From NCBI GenBank assembly GCA_021413665.1, contig JAIOPW010000129.1, positions 1 to 10,494 of the forward strand: a stretch of 10,494 bases of DNA. The letters are read 5' to 3'. Below, piece after piece: positions 1 to 7,535 of this stretch. Position numbers and translations under genes: made by a program. Under the pieces are notes generated by a model. It worked only from the letters and a program-made list of their open reading frames with translations. It was not told the origin of the DNA and did not search any database. The stretch comes from Rhodocyclales bacterium. GTDB taxonomy: Bacteria; Pseudomonadota; Gammaproteobacteria; Burkholderiales; Rhodocyclaceae. Within the stretch, counting starts at the first letter, position 1. Each line of letters starts with the position of its first letter.

Positions 1-181
1 CGCGTCCGAGGCGCACCTGAAGCTGATCGGCGAACTTGTCCAGGGCTGAAGACACATGGGCCTTGACCCGCTTGTAGGTGTACTTCTGCACACCGGGATT
101 GAGGGTACGGATGGTGAGTTCGAGATCGGTGTCCTCGGCCAACTCCGCCACATCCATTACAAATACTTCCCATTGGTTCAT
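1..181 (-). CDS. ppcC: phenylphosphate carboxylase gamma subunit PpcC (partial, C-terminus off window)
   Basis: Small subunit of phenylphosphate carboxylase, the cytoplasmic enzyme that turns phenylphosphate plus CO2 into 4-hydroxybenzoate. The visible 60 residues begin MNQWEVFVMDVAELAEDT and contain a Lys/Tyr/Arg-rich stretch (KYTYKRVKAH, about residues 33-42). The reading frame is open to the window edge, so the C-terminus is missing; the Thauera aromatica subunit is about 10 kDa, which implies roughly 30 further residues. The ATG at 181-179 follows AGGAGAA at 194-188 with 6 bases between, and that site overlaps the stop codon of ppcA. It is too short to appear as a normal long ORF here. 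The call rests mainly on position directly after ppcA, as in the published ppcBDAC order, plus size; the family has no known domain. In T. aromatica the gamma subunit is part of the alpha-beta-gamma core that exchanges CO2 with 4-hydroxybenzoate. No membrane or signal segment is visible. Confidence 0.82.
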   Translation of the reverse strand, partial: MNQWEVFVMDVAELAEDTDLELTIRTLNPGVQKYTYKRVKAHVSSALDKFADQLQVRLGR

Positions 182-193
182 CGCATGTTCTCC

Positions 194-1651
194 TTACTTC
201 ACGGGCGGGTAGCCGTAGGCGGTCCAGTTGCTGGTCACCTGGTCCTGGATTTCCTTCGAATACACGTTCTTGAAGGACACGGGGGTCGGGACGTCATTGA
301 CCGGATCCCAATCGACCGGCCACAGGCAGTCGAACAGCACCTTGGACCCGATCGAATACTTGCGCTCATGTGGCGTCGCAAAAGGATAGAGCGGGGTGCC
401 CACGGTGTTCTTGTAGATGTGAATGCCGTTCGCCGGATGGCAGCGCGTGCAGAAGGCGTGATAGACCTCGTCCCAGTTGTAGATGTCGGTCTTGTCGTCC
501 ACCACCATGACCATGTGGAACCAGGGCCCGAGCTTGCTGCCGAAGGCGAGGTGGGCAATCTGGCTGGCGACGCCGGCATAGGTGGGCTTGACGCCGACGA
601 TCATCATGTGGTGCGTCGAGCGCGGATGCATATACACGCCAGTGATCGGGATGCCCTGGCTGCGTAGCAGTTTTTCAAGCTCGAGGCCGAGCGAGAAAGA
701 GCGCAGCATCTGGCCTTCGTCCTGCGGCGTGCCCATGTTGGAAATGGTCATGGTCGCGTTGTTGCGATAGGTGATCGCATTGACGCGGAAGGTGACGCGG
801 AAATCGCGCGGGCTGGTGCGGTAGCCCGTGTATTCGCCGAAGGGGCCTTCCTCGACCTTGTAGTCGGGCAGGATCACGCCTTCGAGGATGATCTCGGCAT
901 CGGCCGGCACTTCGAGGTCGTTGGTTTCGCACTTGACCAGACGCGCCGGCTCGCCCGAGAGCATGCCGACCAGTTCCGGCTCGGGGATGGGCGAGGGCGC
1001 GCAGGCCGCCATGGCCGCCAGTGGCGAGAGGCCGATGGCGGTGGCGAAGGGGCAGCCTTCGCCGCGTGGCAGGTAGTATTCGGTGAGCGCCTTGCCCAGG
1101 TCGGAGAAGGGGAACACGGCGCCGGACATGGTGCGGCCGTCCCACATCATCTGCCGGTACATGCCCCAGTTCACGTCGCCGCGCACCGGATGCTTGGTTA
1201 CCACGGCGTGCCAGGTGCCGACATAGCGGCCGCCGTCGCCGTCATGCACCAGCGGCACCGGCAACTTGCACAGGTCCACGTCCTTGCCGAGCAGGATGTT
1301 TTCCTTGCAGGGCGCATCCTTCCTGTCGATGACCACCGGGGCAATCGGTTCGCTGTTGGTGCGCTTGAGGTACTCCTTGCCGATTTCCGGCAGCGTCGAT
1401 TCCGGCGCCATCCCCAGGGCGATGGCCATGCGGCGGTAGGTGGACAAGGGTGCCCCGAAGTAGCTGAAGCCCGGATAATCCTTGATCTTTTCCATGAAGG
1501 GCGCGGACTGGCCAAGTTCGCAGACGCGCCGCACGATGGCGCCGGCCTCGTTGTCCCAATCGACTTCCTGCTTGATGCGCACGGCGTCGCCGGACTTGAT
1601 GCAGGCCTCGACGAACTCGCGATTGCTTTTCGGTGCTGATATTTTTGACAC
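194..1651 (-). CDS. ppcA: phenylphosphate carboxylase alpha subunit PpcA (UbiD family)
   Basis: A UbiD-family (prenylated-FMN decarboxylase/carboxylase) subunit of 485 residues, about 54 kDa, matching the alpha subunit size in Thauera. Seen in the sequence: NWGMYR (N161, R166), the GEP segment with VKCETNDLEVPADAEIILEG (about 239-258), and EGPFGEYTGY (E268 and E273). R166, E268 and E273 correspond to the Arg-Glu-Glu network of characterised UbiD enzymes such as Fdc1. The start is GTG at 1651-1649; GGGAG lies 6 bases upstream and the first internal Met is only at residue 53, inside the conserved domain, so GTG is required. It lies 52 bp after ppcD and 12 bp before ppcC. It probably acts with PpcB in the carboxylase core; prFMN would have to come from a UbiX-type prenyltransferase, which is not in this window. 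The alpha/beta assignment follows gene order and size; the UbiD family call is near certain. Confidence 0.93.
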   Translation of the reverse strand: MSKISAPKSNREFVEACIKSGDAVRIKQEVDWDNEAGAIVRRVCELGQSAPFMEKIKDYPGFSYFGAPLSTYRRMAIALGMAPESTLPEIGKEYLKRTNSEPIAPVVIDRKDAPCKENILLGKDVDLCKLPVPLVHDGDGGRYVGTWHAVVTKHPVRGDVNWGMYRQMMWDGRTMSGAVFPFSDLGKALTEYYLPRGEGCPFATAIGLSPLAAMAACAPSPIPEPELVGMLSGEPARLVKCETNDLEVPADAEIILEGVILPDYKVEEGPFGEYTGYRTSPRDFRVTFRVNAITYRNNATMTISNMGTPQDEGQMLRSFSLGLELEKLLRSQGIPITGVYMHPRSTHHMMIVGVKPTYAGVASQIAHLAFGSKLGPWFHMVMVVDDKTDIYNWDEVYHAFCTRCHPANGIHIYKNTVGTPLYPFATPHERKYSIGSKVLFDCLWPVDWDPVNDVPTPVSFKNVYSKEIQDQVTSNWTAYGYPPVK

Positions 1652-1657
1652 GTTTAA

Positions 1658-1662
1658 CTCCC
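1658..1662 (-). promoter_or_regulatory. ribosome binding site deciding the GTG start of ppcA
   Basis: The minus strand reads GGGAG, then six bases (TTAAAC), then GTG. No ATG in the same frame occurs before residue 53 of PpcA, so this site fixes a non-ATG start. Confidence 0.7.
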
Positions 1663-1703
1663 GATCCGATTAATTGGTTCCAGCCGATGGGTCAACTTGC
1701 TGC

Positions 1704-2213
1704 TCAACTGATCTTCGACAGAATCTTGTCCCACTTGTCCTGGGCCTTGAGGATCATCTCCGCCACTTCACGAACGGCGCCATAGCCGCCACGCGCCTTG
1801 GTGACATAAGCCGCATGAGCCTTCACGTCCTCGACCGCATCGCCCACGGCGATCGGCAGCCCGACGCGCTTCATCATCGACAGGTCGACCAGGTCGTCGC
1901 CGACATAGGCGACCTGGGCGTCGGTGATATTCATTTCCTTGAGCATTTCCTCGTACGGTTCGGTCTTCTTCTTGATCCCTTCGTGGAAGCGCTTGATCTT
2001 CAATTCCTCGGCGCGATGGCGAACCGCGCCGGACTTCTTCGAGGTGATGATCGCCACTTCGACGCCGGACATCATCATGACCACGACACCCATGCCGTCC
2101 TTGATGTCGAAGTTGCGTGATTCCACGCCGTTGTCGTCGATGACAATGCGGCCGTCGGTCATGACGCCGTCGACGTCGAGGATGACCAGCTTGATGTCTT
2201 TTGCCTTTTCCAT
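1704..2213 (-). CDS. ppcD: phenylphosphate carboxylase delta subunit PpcD (KdsC-like HAD phosphatase)
   Basis: A 169-residue HAD-superfamily protein of the C0, KdsC-like (KDO-8-phosphate phosphatase) type, about 18 kDa. All four HAD motifs are visible: motif I DVDGVMTDG (nucleophile D13, acid/base D15), motif II IITSKK (T57), a motif III lysine near K83, and motif IV GDDLVD (D106, D107, D110). The end resembles KdsC too (ARGGYGAVREVAEMIL). In Thauera aromatica the 18-kDa delta subunit is dispensable for CO2 exchange but needed for net carboxylation of phenylphosphate, so it probably removes the phosphate or couples its release to carboxylation. It sits between the two UbiD genes, 24 bp after ppcB, with GAGGA 7 bases before ATG. 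The complete catalytic set suggests an active phosphohydrolase, not a structural relic. Taken alone it could be called KdsC; the operon context makes PpcD far more likely. Confidence 0.93.
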   Translation of the reverse strand: MEKAKDIKLVILDVDGVMTDGRIVIDDNGVESRNFDIKDGMGVVVMMMSGVEVAIITSKKSGAVRHRAEELKIKRFHEGIKKKTEPYEEMLKEMNITDAQVAYVGDDLVDLSMMKRVGLPIAVGDAVEDVKAHAAYVTKARGGYGAVREVAEMILKAQDKWDKILSKIS

Positions 2214-2237
2214 TTTGCGTTCCTCAGTCGATGCCGC

Positions 2238-3656
2238 TCAGTCAATTCCATACTCGGCCCAGCGGCCCTTGATCCTCGCCAGCATCTCCTCGTCCATGCG
2301 CGCCTCGACCGGTTTCTGTTTCCATTCATAAGGAATGCAGGCGTCCATGATGATGCGCGAGGTGATGAGCTTGTTGGAGTCCGGATCGAGCGCCGGGTCG
2401 AGCGGCGTCGAGCGACCGCGCTTCAGGATTTCGGTACCGCGCAGCGGATCGTAGCGACACGACAGCGCCCACATCACGCGTTGCAAGTCGTCGGCCATGA
2501 TGTCCTCGTCGACCGTGATCACGCCCTTGATGCCATAGGACCCGGTATTGCTGCCCAGTACGGCACTCGCCACCTGGTTCGAATGCCCGGGATACATCTG
2601 CTTGATCGACACCACGGCCCAGAAGCGGCCCGCCGATTCCGGCATGACACAAACCGAACTGATGCCCGGCACCTTCATCTGCTCAAGCTCCGTCCACAGG
2701 GTTGCCGTGCGCGTGAAGGCGAGCAGCATATGCACGTCGGTCACCGGCCTGCCCTGGCCGGTAGCCCACAGCACCGGGTTGTTGCGATGCAGGATCTGCT
2801 TCACTTCCAGCGCCGGCTTGTTGATCACCTTGTGCAGCTCGTCGGTGTAATAGCCGGTGTATTCGGCGAATGGGCCCTCGGGGCGGAAGTTGTTGGGATC
2901 GATCTCGCCTTCCAGTACGATCTCGGCGCCCGCCGGGATCGGCAGGCCGGTCAGCGGCGCCATGAGGAATTCGGCGGGCTGGCCGCGCACCGTGCCGGTG
3001 ATGTCGAAATCGTTGGCGCCCTTGTGCATCAGGGTGCCGGCCATGAAGATCAGCGGATCGCAGCCGATCACCGCCGCCGCCGGCATCTTCTTGCCCAGCT
3101 TGGCGTACTTCTTCATGATGCGTTCGCCACGCTTGCCCGGCAGGATCTGCACGCCGCAGGTCTTGTTGTCGAGCATCTGCATGCGGTAGGTGCCGAGATT
3201 CGTCTCGCCAGTCTCCGGATCGCGCAGGACGAGGAAGACCATGGTGCCGATGTAGCGGCCGCCGTCGAGCGGGAAGAACTTCGGCACCGGGAACATGTTG
3301 AGGTCGACCTTGTCGCCGCTGATGATGTTCTCCAGTACCGGGCCGTCCTTGACCTCTTTTGCCTTGATCAGGCCCTCGGAGGTGATGGTCTTCTTCATCC
3401 ACGCCCGGGCCGATTCGCACATCGAAAGATTGTGCGGCAGTCCGAGCATGATTGCCAGGCGCTTGGTGGTGGCGAAGGCGCCGGTGAAGACAGGCGAGGA
3501 ATAGCCCTTGATGTTCTCGAACAGCAGTGCCGGGCCCTTCTTCTCTTCGGTCAGCTTTGATACGTGCGAAATTTCCAGGTTCCAGTCGACTTCCGCCGTG
3601 ACACGCTTCAGCTCGTCTGCGGCTTCGCACTGGTTTATGAAATACCTGAGGTCCAT
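2238..3656 (-). CDS. ppcB: phenylphosphate carboxylase beta subunit PpcB (UbiD family)
   Basis: A 472-residue UbiD-family protein, about 53 kDa, paralogous to PpcA. Visible motifs: TNLGTYRMQ (N153, R158) and EGPFAEYTGYY (E260, E265), which supply the Arg-Glu-Glu network, and a C-terminal VDEDI...VMWALSCRYDP block (about 382-403) typical of UbiD. It differs from PpcA and canonical UbiD in the loop after GQPAEF (about 226-247), where the usual VKCxTNDLxVP stretch is replaced by LMAPLTGLPIP. Start ATG at 3656 with AAGGAG 8 bases upstream. It lies 47 bp after ppsC and 24 bp before ppcD. Its role is as the second large subunit of the carboxylase that makes 4-hydroxybenzoate from phenylphosphate. 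Both large subunits keep the key residues, so the sequence does not show which is catalytic. Beta is assigned from gene order (ppcB-ppcD-ppcA-ppcC) and size. Confidence 0.93.
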   Translation of the reverse strand: MDLRYFINQCEAADELKRVTAEVDWNLEISHVSKLTEEKKGPALLFENIKGYSSPVFTGAFATTKRLAIMLGLPHNLSMCESARAWMKKTITSEGLIKAKEVKDGPVLENIISGDKVDLNMFPVPKFFPLDGGRYIGTMVFLVLRDPETGETNLGTYRMQMLDNKTCGVQILPGKRGERIMKKYAKLGKKMPAAAVIGCDPLIFMAGTLMHKGANDFDITGTVRGQPAEFLMAPLTGLPIPAGAEIVLEGEIDPNNFRPEGPFAEYTGYYTDELHKVINKPALEVKQILHRNNPVLWATGQGRPVTDVHMLLAFTRTATLWTELEQMKVPGISSVCVMPESAGRFWAVVSIKQMYPGHSNQVASAVLGSNTGSYGIKGVITVDEDIMADDLQRVMWALSCRYDPLRGTEILKRGRSTPLDPALDPDSNKLITSRIIMDACIPYEWKQKPVEARMDEEMLARIKGRWAEYGID

Positions 3657-3703
3657 TGGGGATGCTCCTTGGATTGAAAAATTGGGAAGACTGCCTTAGC
3701 GCT

Positions 3704-4372
3704 TCAATGCACTGCCTGGACCGACTCGATGACGGGAAAACCCGCATCTTCGAGTGCCTTGACCACGATCTGTGTGTTGCTGGAATGAAAGCGGATGATG
3801 ACTTTCTTGCGGTGGTGCTCCTGCGGATTGATTTCCTCTGGTTTGCCGATCGGGTAGATCGCCTGCACTTCCGCTCCCGCAGCTTCGACGATGTCCGAGA
3901 CTTTGCCGATCATTCCGGGCTTCATTTCCAGTGGCGCCAGGGTTACGCCGCTGCGCTTTTCCCAGGCACCGAGAAAGTGTGCGGCCAGGGAGAAGATCTC
4001 ATTGGCCGAAATCATGCCGACCACCTGCCCCTGGTCCATCACCGGGAACTGTCCGATGCCGAGCTCCTGTCCGCGCTGCAAGGCGTGCTCCATGGTGTCG
4101 TTGGCTTCGACGGTGGCCGGGTTGCGCACCATCAGGTCCTTGACCTTGATGCGGGTGGAGAAGAAGTTGAATTCATCGGTGTTCTGCGTGCGCAGCACGC
4201 AATGGGCGGCGCGCAGGCAGTTGGCGCGGGTAATCAGTCCACGCAGGCGACCGCCGTCAACCACCGGCAGGCCGTGCAGGTTGTTTTCGGTCAGCAGCCG
4301 CTTCGCCTCGGACAGCAGGGTGTCGCTGCCGATCACGACGGGATTGGACTGCATCCAGTTGCGTACGATCAT
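3704..4372 (-). CDS. ppsC: phenylphosphate synthase subunit 3 PpsC (tandem CBS-domain protein)
   Basis: A 222-residue protein, about 24 kDa, with two CBS domains: residues about 1-56 (MQSNPVVIGSDTLLSEA, then LHGLPVVDGGRLRGLITR) and about 75-133 (VKDLMVRNPATV, then IGQFPVMDQGQVVGMIS). A C-terminal part of about 85 residues looks ACT-like, as in AcuB-type proteins. CBS pairs usually bind adenine nucleotides. In Thauera aromatica the 24-kDa third protein of phenylphosphate synthase is not essential but strongly stimulates phenol phosphorylation, and the size and order match here. The ATG at 4372 is preceded by AGGAGGG with 8 bases between; the ppsB stop TAG lies inside that site, so the two genes are separated by only 13 bp and translation is probably linked. 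A plausible job is sensing AMP/ATP, since AMP is a product of the reaction, but that is inference. Confidence 0.92.
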   Translation of the reverse strand: MIVRNWMQSNPVVIGSDTLLSEAKRLLTENNLHGLPVVDGGRLRGLITRANCLRAAHCVLRTQNTDEFNFFSTRIKVKDLMVRNPATVEANDTMEHALQRGQELGIGQFPVMDQGQVVGMISANEIFSLAAHFLGAWEKRSGVTLAPLEMKPGMIGKVSDIVEAAGAEVQAIYPIGKPEEINPQEHHRKKVIIRFHSSNTQIVVKALEDAGFPVIESVQAVH

Positions 4373-4385
4373 TCTGCATTCCCTC

Positions 4386-5468
4386 CTAGTTCAGTCGCTT
4401 GCCGGCGATCAGATTGGCCACGATGTAATCCATAGCGGACGCGCTGCCGGACGACACCGGAGCCTGCTGCTTGTTGCTCCAGATGGTTTCCGGCCGCGCC
4501 TGCAATATAAAAATGTTGCCGCCGGCGGGAAGGTCCTTGTCGATGGCCCATTCGATGTCCATCGGGCGGCCATAGTGCTTCTCGATCTTCTTGCCCATCC
4601 ACGCCAGTTCGGTGACCTCGTCGTCGATGATCGACTGCACGTTCTGGCGTTCAAAAGGGATTTCGGTCGCGATGGATTTTTGCGCCTTGAGATCGACCGT
4701 GTAGCAAATCTCCTTGGTCGAGATGGTGCGCTCCATGATGTCGAGTGCGACCTTGTTCACGACAAAATGGTCGGGTGTGACTTCGCCGGAAACCACCGAT
4801 TCGCCAAAGCCGTAATTTGAATCGATGACGATCACCGAGCGGTCGCCGTTGGTCGGGTGGATGGTGAACATCACGCCCGCGGAAAATGAGTTCGCCATCT
4901 TCTGGATGCCGACGCTGATGGCCACCTGTTCATGCGGAAAGCCCATCTTCATGCGGTAGGCGATGGCGCGCCCCGTGTACAGGCTGGAAATGCAGCGCCG
5001 CACGTGGTGCATGACATCGTCGATGCCGCGTATCCAAAGGTAGGTGTCCTGCTGACCCGCAAAACTGGCGCCGGGCAGGTCCTCGGCCGTGGCGCTGGAA
5101 CGCACCGCGACCGGGACCGCCGGAATACAACAACGTACCGACAACTTGCGATAGCACTCGGCGATCAGGTCTTCGAGCTCGGTGGAGATCGGACAGGATT
5201 CGATCATCTCGCGGATGACGCTGGAGGCTTCTTCGAGCTTGTCCATGTTTTCATGGTCGAGCCCGTCAAGCAGTTTGCTCACCGCGGACTGGATGCCCGC
5301 GTCGCGCATGAACTGCCTGAAGCCATGGGTCGTCAGGGCGAAGCCCGGCGGCACCCGCACCCCTGCATTGATGAGTTCGCCCAGCGAGGAGCACTTGCCC
5401 CCCACCAGATCGATAGAGTCCTTGCTGCACTCTTCGAACCAGCACACCATGGGTGTCGCGCTATCCAT
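4386..5468 (-). CDS. ppsB: phenylphosphate synthase subunit 2 PpsB (PEP synthase N-terminal ATP-binding half)
   Basis: A 360-residue protein, about 40 kDa, equivalent to the N-terminal ATP-grasp part of PEP synthase and PPDK. Seen: LVGGKCSSLGEL (K25), VPPGFALTT (39-47), VRSSATAEDLPGASFAGQQ (R123), AGVMFTIHPTNGD (197-209), MDIEWAID (303-310) and ILQARPET (321-328). It transfers the beta-phosphoryl group of ATP, giving AMP and phosphate, to the histidine of PpsA. The frame is open to an ATG at 5513 (375 residues), but that start has no ribosome site. The ATG at 5468 has GGAGGT with about 5 bases spacing and begins just before the family's usual start (VCWFEE...), so I chose it. It follows ppsA by 64 bp. 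It lacks the phosphohistidine and PEP/pyruvate domains of full PEP synthase, as known for Thauera protein 2. Confidence 0.93.
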   Translation of the reverse strand: MDSATPMVCWFEECSKDSIDLVGGKCSSLGELINAGVRVPPGFALTTHGFRQFMRDAGIQSAVSKLLDGLDHENMDKLEEASSVIREMIESCPISTELEDLIAECYRKLSVRCCIPAVPVAVRSSATAEDLPGASFAGQQDTYLWIRGIDDVMHHVRRCISSLYTGRAIAYRMKMGFPHEQVAISVGIQKMANSFSAGVMFTIHPTNGDRSVIVIDSNYGFGESVVSGEVTPDHFVVNKVALDIMERTISTKEICYTVDLKAQKSIATEIPFERQNVQSIIDDEVTELAWMGKKIEKHYGRPMDIEWAIDKDLPAGGNIFILQARPETIWSNKQQAPVSSGSASAMDYIVANLIAGKRLN

Positions 5469-5472
5469 TGCC

Positions 5473-5478
5473 ACCTCC
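5473..5478 (-). promoter_or_regulatory. ribosome binding site selecting the downstream ppsB start
   Basis: The minus strand reads GGAGGTGGCAATG, a strong Shine-Dalgarno core 5 bases before ATG at 5468. The upstream in-frame ATGs at 5513 and 5501 have no comparable site, so this decides the start of PpsB. Confidence 0.7.
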
Positions 5479-5532
5479 GTGCTCGCTTCTTCAAACGCCA
5501 TAACGCTGTTCATTGTCGGTAGTCACACAACA

Positions 5533-7368
5533 CTAGCGGGTGATCGAAACCACGCCCGAAGAACCATCTACCCTGACCATCATTCCGGTCTTGATGATCT
5601 TGGTGGCATGTCCCGTACCCACGATTGCCGGCAGGCCGTATTCGCGACAGACGATGGCGGCGTGGCTCATGACACCGCCGACGTCGGTGACGCAAGCCTT
5701 GATCTTGGCGAAAGCCGGTGCCCAGGACGGCGAGGTGGTTGGCGCGACGAGGATTTCGCCTTCCTGCAGATCGCGGATGTCCATCGCGCTGCGGCAGACA
5801 CGGGCCTTGCCCTCGACGATGCCAGGGCTGCCGGCAAAGCCCTTGAGCTCGGTAATGCTGTCCGGATCACTGACATCCTGCACCGCCGACCAGTCGGCAA
5901 GGGACTTGTTGGTGACGCCCCAGAGCACGATGGTGAAGGGTTCCTGGATAACTTCCGGTGCGATGCCGATGGCCGGCGGCGGGCTCCACTGGCGGAACTT
6001 CTCCATCACGCCCTTGCGCCACTCGATTTCCGGCGGCCAGGTCGTGGTGCCTCGCGGCGTAACGCCGGTGGCCCAGGCAGTGACGACATCCCACAGCGCC
6101 GACTTGATCTCGTCGCGGCGCAGATACCAGATGTCCTCGACGTCCTTGATCATCCCGTGATCCTTCATGATCGCCGCGACTTCGCGCATCTTGTTCCAGA
6201 ACACCGAGTGGAACCAGTGCTCGACGTAGAACAGATGGTTCTCGACGTATGGGAACACGGTCTTGGCGCAGCCCAGCAACTCGTCGAACTGTTTCAGGTC
6301 GGCTTCGTTGGTGATCAGGGAACGGTACTCTTCGGTGATACGGTCGCGCTCGGCGCGAACCTGTTCCGTCGGACGATCGACGCTGGCGCCGCTGTTGAGC
6401 TTGCCGATGTAGGTCTGGATGCCGGACAGCGGAATATCGAGCGTGTCGTTCCAGCTGCGGTCGGTATGGAACCAGCCGGTCCCCGTCGAGATGTTGAACC
6501 ACGGGTAACGCGCCTTCTCGAAGGCAGCCAGCCATTCCGCACCTTTCGGCAATTTCTCCACGGCGAGCTTGACGGCGACCCAGTCCCGGTTGCCCGTGAC
6601 GGCCTTGTCCACACCCAGCGCAATGGCCTTCTTCGCCAGTTCCTTGAGTTCGTCATCCGGCTTGTACATGATGACGTCGATGCCCGAGATCATTTGCGTG
6701 ATGCGCTGCAGCGGGATGCTCGGGAACAGCTTCTGCGTGAAGTCCATGAAGAAGACATAGGCCGCATAGCCGAGATTGAGGAACTCGAAGTGGTACTGCC
6801 AGCACTTGATGCCGAGGTTGATCAGGTCGTCGTAGTTCTTGATCAGGTGGTAGCCCTTGGATTCGCCGAGGGCGTCCATCACCACCGAGATGTCTTCGAG
6901 ATCGGGCAGGGGCGAAATCTGCAGGTCTTCGAGTTCCTTGATGGTGGCCTCCATCTTGACCTTCCACTTGGCCTCGAGCGCATCCCAATTCTTGTAGTAG
7001 TAGCCGGCGCGCTCCATGAAGTTCGGCACGCGGCTGCCGATTTCCGCGCCATCCTTGACCGGCACCGGCGAGATATAGACGTAGCCGTTGATCATGCGGT
7101 GATCGACGCCGCGCACCGGCGGCACCTGGAAAATGCGGTTGTTGAACTGCGACAGGGCGAGGAACCAGGCTTCATCCCAGATCGTATCGAAGGGGTAGAG
7201 CGGCTCCGGATAGTGCAATCCGTCGTAGAACCAGAACGTCTCCTTTTCGTACTGGTTGCGCACCGGATCGTCGGTGACGAACTGGTACTGGTACGGGTAC
7301 ATCCTCTCCCAGCCTTCGGTTCCGGGAATTGCCTTCGCTTTTACGTCGTGCGGAACTGGAAACTTCAT
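5533..7368 (-). CDS. ppsA: phenylphosphate synthase subunit 1 PpsA (phosphohistidine subunit)
   Basis: A 611-residue protein, about 70 kDa, the phenol-phosphorylating subunit of phenylphosphate synthase. The C-terminal region (about 505-611) is a PEP-utilising-enzyme mobile domain: GFAGSPGIVEGKARV (510-524), APTTSPSWAPAF (542-553), and GGVMSHAAIVCREYGLPAIVG (564-584) with the phospho-accepting histidine at H569. The Thauera aromatica enzyme is also reported to use His-569, so the match in position supports both identity and start. The first ~500 residues have no obvious classical domain and presumably hold the phenol site. ATG at 7368 follows AAGGAGA with 6 bases spacing; the frame is open further upstream to 7536, but that would run through the promoter and adds low-complexity, non-family sequence. 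It is the first gene of the operon, behind a sigma-54 promoter. It lacks the C-terminal PEP/pyruvate barrel of PEP synthase, as expected. Confidence 0.95.
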   Translation of the reverse strand: MKFPVPHDVKAKAIPGTEGWERMYPYQYQFVTDDPVRNQYEKETFWFYDGLHYPEPLYPFDTIWDEAWFLALSQFNNRIFQVPPVRGVDHRMINGYVYISPVPVKDGAEIGSRVPNFMERAGYYYKNWDALEAKWKVKMEATIKELEDLQISPLPDLEDISVVMDALGESKGYHLIKNYDDLINLGIKCWQYHFEFLNLGYAAYVFFMDFTQKLFPSIPLQRITQMISGIDVIMYKPDDELKELAKKAIALGVDKAVTGNRDWVAVKLAVEKLPKGAEWLAAFEKARYPWFNISTGTGWFHTDRSWNDTLDIPLSGIQTYIGKLNSGASVDRPTEQVRAERDRITEEYRSLITNEADLKQFDELLGCAKTVFPYVENHLFYVEHWFHSVFWNKMREVAAIMKDHGMIKDVEDIWYLRRDEIKSALWDVVTAWATGVTPRGTTTWPPEIEWRKGVMEKFRQWSPPPAIGIAPEVIQEPFTIVLWGVTNKSLADWSAVQDVSDPDSITELKGFAGSPGIVEGKARVCRSAMDIRDLQEGEILVAPTTSPSWAPAFAKIKACVTDVGGVMSHAAIVCREYGLPAIVGTGHATKIIKTGMMVRVDGSSGVVSITR

Positions 7369-7444
7369 TGAATGTCTCCTTCTGTAATTGTTGTGGACTA
7401 CGGATTGATCGGTTCCGGTTATTGGTCCGGAGCGCAAGGGATAA

Positions 7445-7460
7445 TGCAAGCAACGGGCCA
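7445..7460 (-). promoter_or_regulatory. sigma-54 (RpoN) -24/-12 promoter of the pps-ppc operon
   Basis: The minus strand reads TGGCCCGTTGCTTGCA. Against the consensus TGGCACG-N4-TTGCA only one base differs, and the GG (7459-7458) and GC (7447-7446) are exactly 10 bases apart as required. Counting about 12 bases on gives a transcription start near 7434, leaving a leader of about 66 bases before the ppsA ATG. The neighbouring divergent gene encodes an RpoN-dependent activator, which fits. Confidence 0.85.
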
Positions 7461-7535
7461 CATGGCCTTGGCGCGGCGCAGCATTCCAGGAGCCCTGAAG
7501 CCTCGGCCTTTGCTGGCGAGGATTGCTGTTGTGCA

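Noticed and set aside
2481..3560. A 359-codon plus-strand open frame
   Set aside because: Antisense shadow of ppcB; no recognisable protein, and the UbiD reading on the other strand is unambiguous.
2683..3747. A 354-codon minus-strand open frame overlapping ppcB
   Set aside because: It is ppcB read in the wrong frame: Arg/Gly/His-rich with no domain.
5182..7371. A 729-codon plus-strand open frame, longer than any real gene here except in appearance
   Set aside because: It is antisense to ppsA and ppsB, which carry clear catalytic motifs and ribosome sites. Its composition (His/Asp/Arg/Val-rich, no domain) is that of a frame mirrored from GC-rich codons.
7407..7431. GGTTCCGG/GGTCCGG near-repeat and a TTGATCGG half-site in the ppsA leader
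   Set aside because: Short, imperfect, and without a matching second half; not enough to call an operator or riboswitch.
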